Source of the DNA: Acidobacteriaceae bacterium
GTDB taxonomy: Bacteria; Acidobacteriota; Terriglobia; Terriglobales; Acidobacteriaceae
Direction of reading: 5' to 3'
Assembly: GCA_003162255.1 (NCBI GenBank)
Contig: PMMJ01000397.1
Coordinates: 1-9,331 of the forward strand
Length of the DNA stretch: 9,331 bases
A program made the translations under genes and the position numbers. Shown here piece by piece: positions 1-5,561 of this stretch. The stretch's first letter is position 1; each line of letters opens with the position of its first letter. Under the pieces are notes generated by a model. It was not told the DNA's origin and ran no database searches. It saw only the letters and a program-made list of their open reading frames with translations.

Positions 1-134
1 ACGGTCGGCTCGTCCAACTGCGGGGCGAGTGTTGATGGCTCTTTTTTGATCTCGTCTGGATGGCGTTCTACCCTTTTTCCCAGTTGTTCAGTCTGCCGCT
101 GCAATCTGTCGGCTTTGGTACGTTTCTTTGCCAT
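1..134 (-). CDS. Hypothetical protein, N-terminal fragment (runs off the left edge)
   Basis: An open minus-strand frame starts at ATG (bases 134-132) and stays open to the window edge, giving 44 complete codons. The visible protein begins MAKKRTKADRLQRQ, is very rich in Lys, Arg, Glu and Gln, and has a likely helical stretch followed by a Pro-containing segment. No domain is recognisable. Upstream of the ATG there is only a weak GTGGGT-type ribosome site. The lack of internal stops, the clean ATG and the basic, soluble composition support a real gene. The family cannot be named. It is transcribed in the same direction as the small zinc-binding gene that lies 143 bases upstream of it, so the two could share a transcript. 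Confidence 0.45.
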   Translation of the reverse strand, partial: MAKKRTKADRLQRQTEQLGKRVERHPDEIKKEPSTLAPQLDEPT

Positions 135-277
135 ACCCACAGCTTGACACAAACCTGATGCCAAAGCGAGGTTCTACACTGCACCACTACCAGAGACAAG
201 CGTTTCTGGAGCCAGACGGGTATCGAACCGAAGCTCGCGCCGATATTTCGGCAGGCGGGCAGAGCAGGCGGGTTAGG

Positions 278-446
278 CTATTCGTTCCGTGCTATTTTGC
301 GGCAGTCATCACAGAGGTTTTCAGTGAATTGTTGGCCGCGTTCGGGGATCGCTCCACAAAACTTGCAAACCCATCCTTCCGCCCGGCACAAGTCTACCCA
401 TTTTTCGTTTCTTTCACGCTCTGCTGCGGCGTTCGTCAGTGCTCAT
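278..446 (-). pseudogene. Small double-CxxC (zinc-ribbon-like) protein, frame broken near its start
   Basis: One minus-strand frame ending at TAG (280-278) encodes a compact protein whose C-terminal half reads GWVCKFCGAIPERG and then LCDDCRKIARNE: two CxxC pairs about 18 residues apart, typical of a short treble-clef or zinc-ribbon fold that holds one Zn2+. That frame has no ATG, GTG or TTG before a stop; CTG (439-437) and an internal TTG (391-389) are the only options. A good ATG (446-444) lies in another frame and reads MSTDE before diverging. Removing one base near 431 joins MSTDE to AAAERERNEKW and then the Cys pairs, giving a protein of about 55 residues. I therefore read it as a real gene with a one-base insertion, from sequencing or mutation. 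Partner and role are unknown. Confidence 0.5.
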
Positions 447-740
447 GGGGGCAAAGTATAGCTCGGCTCGGTTCGTCATGTCCCATGCAGGTCAGTGCGG
501 GCTGAAGTTCCAGTATTGGTGATTGGGACGATTCGGCTAGTCGGCACGAATGCGAACAATGTGTTTTCCTCCGCAGCCAGTTCAATTCAATAATCCCAGC
601 CGAAGAGACCACTCGCAAGGCTCGGCCCTCCCTGCGATGCCGCGTACGAGAACAGTCGAGCCTGAATTTTAGCAAGTTCAATTGTTCAATTAGCACTACA
701 CGGGACTGAGATCGTGGATACTAATAGGCGGGGTGCTGTG
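447..740. other. Intergenic stretch with GTTCAATT repeats upstream of the DUF697 gene
   Basis: No convincing gene is visible. The 8-mer GTTCAATT occurs at 580-587 and as a perfect tandem pair at 676-691. The pair sits 50-65 bases before the preferred start of the DUF697 gene, where an operator or activator site would be expected. No clear -35/-10 pair was found. The minus-strand open frame crossing this stretch (696-436) has low-complexity Cys/Arg/Ser content and no domain. Confidence 0.3.
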
Positions 741-1658
741 ATGCCCAAAACTGCAAGGAAAATCGTCCTAGTCGTCTCCGCCTTCATAGTGGTTGTATTC
801 ACTATTTTCCTGTTCAACCAGACGATGCAGATCGTCCAGTCGGCGCGAGCGGTGAATGTCGTGTTCGGCAACGGAGTGATGTGGGGTCTCATCTTCACCT
901 ACTGCATACTGCTAACGACTCCGCTGGTGCTTTGGTTCCGAGTGCCTAAACGGATGCTGCCGCCAGAAGCGACCGAGGGTGCTGCTTATGACCGATTTCT
1001 TACCGATTTCAAGAAACGACTGTCACGCCATCCTCGCCTCCGTGGCCACCCTCTGAATTCCACGGCAGACATCGAAACAGCTCTTCAGAAACTCGATAAG
1101 CACGCTGACGACGTGGTCACGTCTACTGCGTCAGCAGTATTCCTCAGCACAGCGGTTCTGCAAAGTGGTCGATTGGATGTTCTGGTGGTGTTCGCCGCTC
1201 AAACACGACTCATTTGGCAGATTGCCCACGTGTACTACCAAAGACCGTCAATTCGGGACTTTGTGCAGCTATATGCAAACGTGGCTTCGACAGCTTTGAT
1301 CGCTGCTGGCATCGAGGATATCGATGTCGATGTGCTGGTTGGGACGATTTTCGGCTCGACTGTTGCTGCAATTCCGGGAATGCACCTGCTTGCAAGTTCT
1401 GTGCTGTCTGGTTCAGCGAATGCCTTCCTGACGCTCCGCGTCGGAATGATCACTAAGGAATACTGTCGCTGTACGGTGCGGATTGAGAAGACGGGGCTCC
1501 GTAGAGCCGCCACAGTGAAGGCTGCGAAGCTGCTTGGCTCTATTGTTCGGGAGGGAACCGTGAAACTGTCGAAGGCCACGGTGAAAGCATCGAAAACAAA
1601 ACTGAGCCGAGCGTTCGAAGTCGTAACCGGACGACGTGGAAAGCTGGAAACCTCCTAA
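741..1658 (+). CDS. DUF697-type integral membrane protein
   Basis: The 305-residue product has a short basic N-terminus and two strong transmembrane helices (about residues 8-27 and 46-68). A charged cytoplasmic segment follows, then a region (about 128-242) matching DUF697 in style: LDVLVVFAAQTRLIWQIAHV, YANVASTALIAAGIED, SGSANAFLTLRVGM. DUF697 regions often occur in membrane proteins fused to or beside Era-like GTPases (YcjF type); here there is no GTPase domain and no GTPase neighbour. The tail is Lys-rich with alternating VKLSK/VKASK units and could touch membrane or nucleic acid. I prefer ATG 741 because AGGCGGGG lies 7 bases upstream; the same frame opens at GTG 714 (314 residues). Function is unknown. 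It ends 7 bases before repeat copy A. Confidence 0.8.
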   Translation: MPKTARKIVLVVSAFIVVVFTIFLFNQTMQIVQSARAVNVVFGNGVMWGLIFTYCILLTTPLVLWFRVPKRMLPPEATEGAAYDRFLTDFKKRLSRHPRLRGHPLNSTADIETALQKLDKHADDVVTSTASAVFLSTAVLQSGRLDVLVVFAAQTRLIWQIAHVYYQRPSIRDFVQLYANVASTALIAAGIEDIDVDVLVGTIFGSTVAAIPGMHLLASSVLSGSANAFLTLRVGMITKEYCRCTVRIEKTGLRRAATVKAAKLLGSIVREGTVKLSKATVKASKTKLSRAFEVVTGRRGKLETS

Positions 1659-1665
1659 GTTTCGC

Positions 1666-1740
1666 GAGCAGTCGGTAGCGTCCGCACATGAGGGGATTAT
1701 GGCGCAGATCGGACGAGCATTTCACATTTGGACAGCAGCG
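1666..1740 (+). repeat. Dispersed repeat, copy A (about 75 bp)
   Basis: This segment matches 7952-8020 in the same orientation. Shared blocks in order are GGTAGC, CCGCACAT, GATTATGG, CAGATCGGA and TTGGACAGCAGC, with small indels between them. It fills the gap between the ends of two convergent genes, DUF697 (ends 1658) and VTT (ends 1745). An intergenic repeat family or the end of a mobile element is likely; no transposase is nearby. Confidence 0.65.
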
Positions 1741-1744
1741 AGCT

Positions 1745-2377
1745 TCACGCACTAGTTGTAGCCGCCAGTCGTCGATTGAGCACAATTCCAGCCATGATCA
1801 AGCTGAAGATGACCGCCGCGAACAGCAGCAACCAGCCCCAATGCTGGGCCGGATGGCGCAGAGCACGGATGAAATGGCGGCCATAGTGATCCGCGATGAT
1901 TGCGATGAATGCGTAACGCGCACCCCGGCAAATAGTCACCACCGTCAGAAATCTTCCGACGCCGTAGTTCGAAGCACCTGCCGCCGCGAAAAGTACGCTT
2001 GTGGGCCATGGAAACGGTACTGCCGTAGAGACGGCAATAGCGCCTGTGCCCCATTTCCGAAAAAAGTTGAGAACGGCATCCAGTTTCCGATGCCCGAACT
2101 TGCTGTGCAGGTAAGCCGATCCGGCTTTTCGTGCGACTCTGAACGTGAGGTATGCGCCGATCACTGATCCTGCCGTTGCAACCGCCGCATACTCATACCA
2201 TGGATTGCGGTGGCTGGCGGCGAGAATTGCCGTCAGGATATCGGGGCCTCCAAATGTTGGCAGCGGAGCTATCGAGAATGGCGAGGAAGAAGAGCCAAAT
2301 GCTCCCAAGTGGCGGAACGTCGACGTAACACCGCGTCCACTACGCGGTGTGGCATTTTGGACGAAGATGTTCAACAC
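1745..2377 (-). CDS. VTT-domain (DedA/SNARE-associated, YqaA-like) membrane protein with an internally shifted segment
   Basis: The 210-residue membrane protein has a Gly/Ala-rich VTT-type core: PLPTFGGPDILTAILAA (about 38-54), AAVATAGSVIGAYLTF (64-79), AVPFPWPTSVLFAAAGA (119-135), a cytoplasmic RHFIRALRHP loop and a final helix (about 181-200). DedA/VTT proteins are inner-membrane proteins linked to lipid flipping and membrane homeostasis. Residues 29-37 read SSSSPFSIA, atypical for a membrane helix, while an adjacent frame over the same bases reads FFLAILDSS, which fits the conserved helix and Asp-Ser of the family. Two indels (near 2296 and 2265) would restore it. The start is GTG 2377, with in-frame TGA five codons upstream and no clear ribosome site. 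TATATT (minus strand, 2389-2384) ends 6 bases before that GTG, so a leaderless transcript is possible. Confidence 0.8.
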   Translation of the reverse strand: MLNIFVQNATPRSGRGVTSTFRHLGAFGSSSSPFSIAPLPTFGGPDILTAILAASHRNPWYEYAAVATAGSVIGAYLTFRVARKAGSAYLHSKFGHRKLDAVLNFFRKWGTGAIAVSTAVPFPWPTSVLFAAAGASNYGVGRFLTVVTICRGARYAFIAIIADHYGRHFIRALRHPAQHWGWLLLFAAVIFSLIMAGIVLNRRLAATTSA

Positions 2378-2704
2378 GAACTCAATATATCAACTTCGCT
2401 GGACACTTTTTCGGAAGCAGCCGCCCCGCTCTTGCAGCGATGCCCAGCGATTCGAAATGCAATTGCGAACCGAAGAAGATGCCTTCAATCGAGCTACAGG
2501 AGCGGCTTCCCCACACAAGGACAGTCGTGAAGGGCCGCAAAATCAGCAAGACAGGACGGATTGACTTCCGACACCGAGGGTGAAATCATTATTTTCATCG
2601 AGCGGATCGCTGTTTTGCCGTCAAAGGTTTGCGCCCTTCTTCCGCATTTATTCATCCTTCATCATAGGAAGTTGCCTTCTGCACATTCGGAACTAGGGGG
2701 GGAG
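2378..2704. other. Divergent intergenic region between the VTT and Crp-like genes
   Basis: The region separates two divergently oriented genes and should hold both promoters. A TTGACT hexamer at 2561-2566 followed 17 bases later by AATCAT (2584-2589) is a weak promoter candidate for the regulator; if used, the TTG start at 2561 cannot be the real one. A 34-codon open frame (2479-2583) ends in RTVVKGRKISKTGRIDF, which resembles the beginning of a PilZ-type domain and may be a gene remnant. An A-plus-seven-G tract followed by AG (2695-2704) is a strong ribosome-site candidate for the regulator. Confidence 0.35.
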
Positions 2705-3376
2705 ATTATCACACCCGTCGTAGCAGCGAAGAAACTCAGCAAATTCGATCCCAAGACTTTCCTTTCGACCATCAACGGCGGTAGGAAGATCGAAGCTTTT
2801 CCCAAAAAGCAGACGATCTTTCTTCAGGGCGACTCATCCGATGCTGTTTTTTATATACAAAAAGGAAAAGTAAGACTCACGGTTGTGTCGAAGACCGGGA
2901 AGGAAGCCACCATCGGCATCCTGAACGAGGGTGATTTCTTCGGAGAAGGTTGCCTTGCGGGGCAGCCTTTCCGCTTGTTCTCCGCAACCGCAATGACCGA
3001 TTGCTCCGTGATGCGCATCGACAAGAAGGCGATGATGGAAGTGCTTCACCGGGAACACGCCTTTTCCGATATGTTCGTGGCACATTTGCTGACACGGAAC
3101 ATCCGGTACGAAGAGGATTTGGTTGACCAGCTTTTCAATTCGAGTGAAAAAAGACTGGCGCGGATATTGCTATTGCTGGCTCGTTTCGGCAAGGAAGGCG
3201 CGCCCGAGACTGTAATCCCCAAGATGACTCAGGAAACCCTCGCAGAGATGATAGGCACAACGCGGTCGCGGGTTAGCTTTTTCATGAACAGGTTTAGGAA
3301 ATTGGGCTTCGTTGACTATGGCGAGAGCGGGCTGCAAGTTCGTAGTTCACTTCTAAATATCGTTCTCCACGACTAG
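2561..3376 (+). CDS. Crp/Fnr-family transcriptional regulator
   Basis: Numbering from TTG 2561 (271 residues), a cyclic-nucleotide-type sensor domain spans about 76-162, with the cassette GDFFGEGCLAGQPFR at 124-138. A dimerisation helix follows, then a winged helix-turn-helix at about 222-255 (TQETLAEMIGTTRSRVSFFM). There is no N-terminal Cys cluster, so this is not an Fe-S FNR. Crp's Arg-Ser cAMP pair appears as R138 with S141 two residues further on, so the ligand is uncertain. The first 45 or so residues do not look like protein. Homology seems to begin at about TPVVAAKKLSKFDPK, just after the G-rich ribosome site (2695-2704), where the codons are ATT (2705) and ATC (2708) rather than ATG. 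The real start may be one of these or TTG 2672. Domain assignment is firm; the N-terminus is not. Confidence 0.88.
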   Translation: MTSDTEGEIIIFIERIAVLPSKVCALLPHLFILHHRKLPSAHSELGGEIITPVVAAKKLSKFDPKTFLSTINGGRKIEAFPKKQTIFLQGDSSDAVFYIQKGKVRLTVVSKTGKEATIGILNEGDFFGEGCLAGQPFRLFSATAMTDCSVMRIDKKAMMEVLHREHAFSDMFVAHLLTRNIRYEEDLVDQLFNSSEKRLARILLLLARFGKEGAPETVIPKMTQETLAEMIGTTRSRVSFFMNRFRKLGFVDYGESGLQVRSSLLNIVLHD

Positions 3377-3483
3377 AACCGTTTCTTGGTTTTCCTTTTA
3401 CCCTTTTGCCCATAGTCCCCATGATGTGACGGGTGTGAACCGACCACGGGGTCGATTCGGAGCAAGCACACCACGTTCAGGCG

Positions 3484-3492
3484 TGTTATAGT
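3484..3492 (+). promoter_or_regulatory. Candidate extended -10 promoter for the 60-residue gene
   Basis: TGTTATAGT matches the extended -10 pattern TGnTATAAT with one change in the hexamer. It lies 106 bases before the start codon. No good -35 is visible, which extended -10 promoters tolerate. If used, it would give a leader of about 100 nt. Confidence 0.35.
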
Positions 3493-3522
3493 GCCGTGGG
3501 GTGGTTATCACCTTCTCCTCTT

Positions 3523-3590
3523 TCAGGTCTTCTGACCTAAGCCAGTTCATCTGAAGTTCTCCCACCTTAGGTTTTTCAGAGGAAGGGTGG
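3523..3590 (+). promoter_or_regulatory. Structured 5' leader that can hide the ribosome site
   Basis: Two hairpins are visible. AGGTC-TTCT-GACCT is a perfect 5-bp stem with a 4-base loop (about 3525-3538). CCACCTT (3562-3568) pairs with AGGGTGG (3584-3590) in a 7-bp stem with one G-T pair. The second stem uses part of AGAGGAAGGG, the ribosome site of the 60-residue gene; its left arm CCACCTT resembles the 16S anti-Shine-Dalgarno sequence. A fold that masks the ribosome site and could switch is possible. No known riboswitch class was recognised. Confidence 0.4.
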
Positions 3591-3597
3591 TGTACCC

Positions 3598-3780
3598 ATG
3601 CCTTTTCAAGCGATCTTGCGCGAAGTCGGTCAACTCCAGAACGTCAGCACGCGTCTTGAGGCACTGGCGGATCGACATCCGCTTGTGTCAGAACCACTCA
3701 CATCAATCGCGCTCAGCATTCGTGACACAGCCACTCTGTTGGAGGTGCTGGTTGCGACTAAAGGTCCCAATCCGATCTGA
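3598..3780 (+). CDS. Small conserved-type helical protein, 60 residues
   Basis: The gene has an ATG start with a strong ribosome site (AGAGGAAGG, 3578-3586) about 11 bases upstream and ends at TGA 3780. The product MPFQAILREVGQLQNVSTRL... is soluble and almost entirely helical, with a heptad-like pattern of Leu, Val and Ile (REVGQLQNVSTRLEALADRH, LTSIALSIRDTATLLEVLV). It may form a helical hairpin or small coiled coil. I do not recognise a named domain. The style resembles short proteins common in Acidobacteriota, but this is from memory only. Its last 78 bases overlap the minus-strand zinc-ribbon frame in antisense, so one of the two 3' ends may be wrong. Confidence 0.65.
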   Translation: MPFQAILREVGQLQNVSTRLEALADRHPLVSEPLTSIALSIRDTATLLEVLVATKGPNPI

Positions 3781-4125
3781 GTAAAGCAGAGAGTCCGCGT
3801 CGTGATTGATTTCAAATCTCGCGGGCGTGCCACAGGACTGGCAAGGTGTTTCGTGTAACCCACCGTTCAGATTCATTGCTTCCAGTCTGTTGGGACGCAG
3901 GCATTTGGGGCACGTGATTACCAGATATCTCGCGTTCTCTCTCGGCACGAAGAGTGGTGCAATCTCACTCTTCTTTCTTTCTGAGCGGATCGGAGAAGCA
4001 GCGAAGCAGCCAGAAGCTTCGCGACTTCGCCGCAAAGCTCCTTGAGAGTGTATTTGGCCCTTTTGCACGAAAGTGTCTGCCACAATCTCGGATGGATTTC
4101 CTCTTTTGATGTACTCTCCGCTCAC
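3703..4125 (-). CDS. Zinc-ribbon protein (CPKC...CQSC) with an internally shifted segment
   Basis: The 140-residue frame has a clear zinc-binding part: ARYLVITCPKCLRPNRLEAM (66-84) and HETPCQSCGTPARFEI (91-106), so C72, C75, C95 and C98 should hold one Zn2+. Residues 24-50 (QIHSQGALRRSREASGCF...) look unnatural. The neighbouring frame over the same bases reads KYTLKELCGEVAKLLAASLL, a typical amphipathic helix. Removing one C near 4057 and adding one A near 3972 joins FVQKG, that helix and SEIAPLFVPREN into one natural protein. GTG 4125 lacks a ribosome site, so the start is uncertain (GTG at FVQKG or IVADT are options). The tail after SDRIGT overlaps the 60-residue gene and may be read-through of a lost stop. 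Role unknown; DNA/RNA binding or protein contact is possible. Confidence 0.6.
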   Translation of the reverse strand: MSGEYIKRGNPSEIVADTFVQKGQIHSQGALRRSREASGCFAASPIRSERKKSEIAPLFVPRENARYLVITCPKCLRPNRLEAMNLNGGLHETPCQSCGTPARFEINHDADSLLYSDRIGTFSRNQHLQQSGCVTNAERD

Positions 4126-4627
4126 AGCGATTGTTGCAGTGTGGGGAAATCGCTCTCGTACTACCGCCAGAAATTCAAATCCTGATCCGAGGCATATTCA
4201 AACCGGAAATGATTAAATCAGGCAGAGACTTGCTAAGCGCGACTAAGATACACTTGCATGAGTTCGCACTTTAGCTGTTTGAGCAAGGTGCCCGGTGGTG
4301 CATTTCAGCACCTTCCGCTTATTGACCTTCCCGTTCCCAACAGTGCAAGCAGACCGTCCATAAAACGGAAATGGTGTTCACGCCAAGGACAATCGGGTCG
4401 CCTTCCCCCGCGACCCCTGTCGGGAAGAACGATGCGAATCAATCACTTGCGGCGAACCTGAGGAGTTGGTCCTCGGGATGCACATAGTCCACCGTAGTCG
4501 CATGCCCTTAAAGCCTGCGCTACTCGCCGAACCATCAGCAAGCCGTTAGCGGTGGACAAAGTTGCGGACAAGCGGACAAGCTGCGAGCCGAACCGAAGGC
4601 CCGAGCCCAAGCAAGCGGGGGACAGTT
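4126..4627. other. Non-coding, hairpin-rich region upstream of the PilZ gene
   Basis: No convincing gene is present. Perfect inverted repeats in order are: AAGGTGC (4285-4291)/GCACCTT (4308-4314), overlapping an alternative GGTGC (4297-4301)/GCACC (4308-4312); GGGTCGC (4395-4401)/GCGACCC (4410-4416); GAGGA/TCCTC around 4460-4474; and GTCCACCG (4487-4494)/CGGTGGAC (4550-4557). The last encloses GTAGtCGC/GCGCTAC (about 4495-4522). GGACAA then occurs three times (4554-4559, 4566-4571, 4574-4579), the last two within a perfect tandem GCGGACAA. It may be a structured leader RNA. GEMM-type c-di-GMP riboswitch signatures were looked for and not found. Confidence 0.4.
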
Positions 4628-4987
4628 GTGACCGGAGACGTTATAAGGCCTTTATCTCGTTGTGGCAGCCGCGCAGCCATCGACGCCCGTTGCCACCCCC
4701 GATTCAAACTTGGAGTCGATATCAGTATCCATTCCCGGACGTGCGGTATGCTGAGTGGCTATACCGTAGACCTCAGTGAATCCGGAATCTCAGCCATGCT
4801 GAGACTTGAGCTTCCCTTGGGCGAAGTCGTGGAGTTGAGATTTGCTCTTCCGTCCGGACCTGTGATGATTCTTGCGATGGTTCGCCAAAGAAATGCGTTT
4901 CGCTACGGCTTCGAGTTCGTTGGCTCAGACTCCGAGCGCGAAGTTCTTCGTCGCACATGCCGCGACCTTGCTGTTGAACAATCCTGA
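4628..4987 (+). CDS. PilZ-domain c-di-GMP receptor
   Basis: From GTG 4628 the protein has 119 residues, nearly all of it one PilZ domain. Both c-di-GMP signatures are visible: RxxxR as R21-C-H-P-R25 and DxSxxG as D48-L-S-E-S-G53. The rest follows the six-strand PilZ pattern (GEVVELRFALPSGPVMI, VRQRNAFRYGFEFVG) and ends in a short helix. Single-domain PilZ proteins sense c-di-GMP and usually act on motility, adhesion or exopolysaccharide machinery through a partner. The GTG start has a good ribosome site (GGGGGA, 6 bases upstream); the same frame opens earlier at TTG 4562, but that N-terminus looks random. A c-di-GMP synthase follows 133 bases downstream on the same strand, supporting a local signalling pair. 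Confidence 0.85.
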   Translation: MTGDVIRPLSRCGSRAAIDARCHPRFKLGVDISIHSRTCGMLSGYTVDLSESGISAMLRLELPLGEVVELRFALPSGPVMILAMVRQRNAFRYGFEFVGSDSEREVLRRTCRDLAVEQS

Positions 4988-5033
4988 ACATCGCCCGCTG
5001 GATAAGGCTGTCACAGGAGCAGCGTAGCATGAC

Positions 5034-5073
5034 GAAACGCGCTTCACAGCTCCATATTAGAATGAAGCGTTTC
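5034..5073 (+). promoter_or_regulatory. Strong hairpin between the PilZ and receiver genes
   Basis: GAAACGC-GC-TTCA (5034-5046) pairs with TGAAGCGTTTC (5063-5073): 11 base pairs with a 2-base bulge and a 16-base loop. It lies in the 133-base gap between the PilZ stop and the receiver start. No T-run follows, so it is not a standard intrinsic terminator; a processing or attenuation site, or a leader fold, is possible. Confidence 0.45.
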
Positions 5074-5120
5074 CTAAGGGACGATTCATAACCCAACGCA
5101 TGCACGTGTCGGGGGACGCC

Positions 5121-5561
5121 ATGGACGTTGCTTCACAACCATTCAAGATTCTAGCAGTTGATGATTCGGCCGTTTCTCGCAAACTGATCGAGCATTCCCT
5201 CTCGGGCGAGCGGTACACGGTATTGTTTGCGAAGGATGGCCGCGAAGCCCTTGGTCTGTTCGGGGAACACGAGCCTGTTGTGGTTATCACGGATTGGGAC
5301 ATGCCGGACATCGGAGGTCTGGAACTATGCAGGCTCATACGTCGCGACTTCCAAGGTTTCCACTCTCATCTCATCCTGCTCTCTAGCAACGCCCACAAAG
5401 AACAGATAGTAGAAGGGCTTGCTGCCGGGGCCGATGACTACCTGACGAAGCCCTTTCATGCGGGTGAGCTTGTGGCACGTGTCGAGGTGGGCCGCCGGAT
5501 CGTTGATCTTCATCGCCAAATCCAAGCAAAGAATCGTTTATTGGAGGAGAGATGGCGTTGA
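5121..5561 (+). CDS. Response-regulator receiver (REC) domain, probably the N-terminal half of a REC-GGDEF protein
   Basis: From ATG 5121 there are 146 residues. Receiver hallmarks are present: acidic pair D14-D15 (ILAVDDS), phospho-acceptor D58 in TDWDMP, S88/S89 in LLSSNA, and K110 in LTKPF. A sensor kinase, not in this window, would phosphorylate D58. The C-terminal helix (VDLHRQIQAKNRLLEE) is the usual linker into a GGDEF domain, but the frame stops with RWR-TGA directly after it, while the GGDEF domain continues in another frame. One base added within the AG-rich run at 5546-5551 would fuse them in the common REC-GGDEF order. ATG 5121 has GGGGGA about 5 bases upstream; ATG 5100 is the alternative. 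Confidence 0.85.
   Translation: MDVASQPFKILAVDDSAVSRKLIEHSLSGERYTVLFAKDGREALGLFGEHEPVVVITDWDMPDIGGLELCRLIRRDFQGFHSHLILLSSNAHKEQIVEGLAAGADDYLTKPFHAGELVARVEVGRRIVDLHRQIQAKNRLLEERWR

Noticed and set aside
207..230. tRNA 3'-end look-alike on the minus strand (CGGTTCGATACCCG then TCTGGCTCCA)
   Set aside because: The would-be T-stem does not pair (TTCGG against CCCGT), and no anticodon or D-arm lies upstream, so it is neither a tRNA nor a clear fragment.
436..696. 86-codon minus-strand frame
   Set aside because: Cys/Arg/Ser-rich random-looking product that begins in AT-rich repeats; no ribosome site.
1688..2564. Plus-strand open frames across the VTT gene
   Set aside because: Antisense shadows of a clear membrane protein, with biased Arg/Ser content.
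3377..3415. Terminator after the Crp-like gene (AACC...GGTT then T-rich)
   Set aside because: The stem is only 4-5 base pairs and the T-rich part is interrupted; not enough to call.
4126..4627. GEMM-type c-di-GMP riboswitch before the PilZ gene
   Set aside because: The conserved GEMM core sequences could not be found in either orientation.
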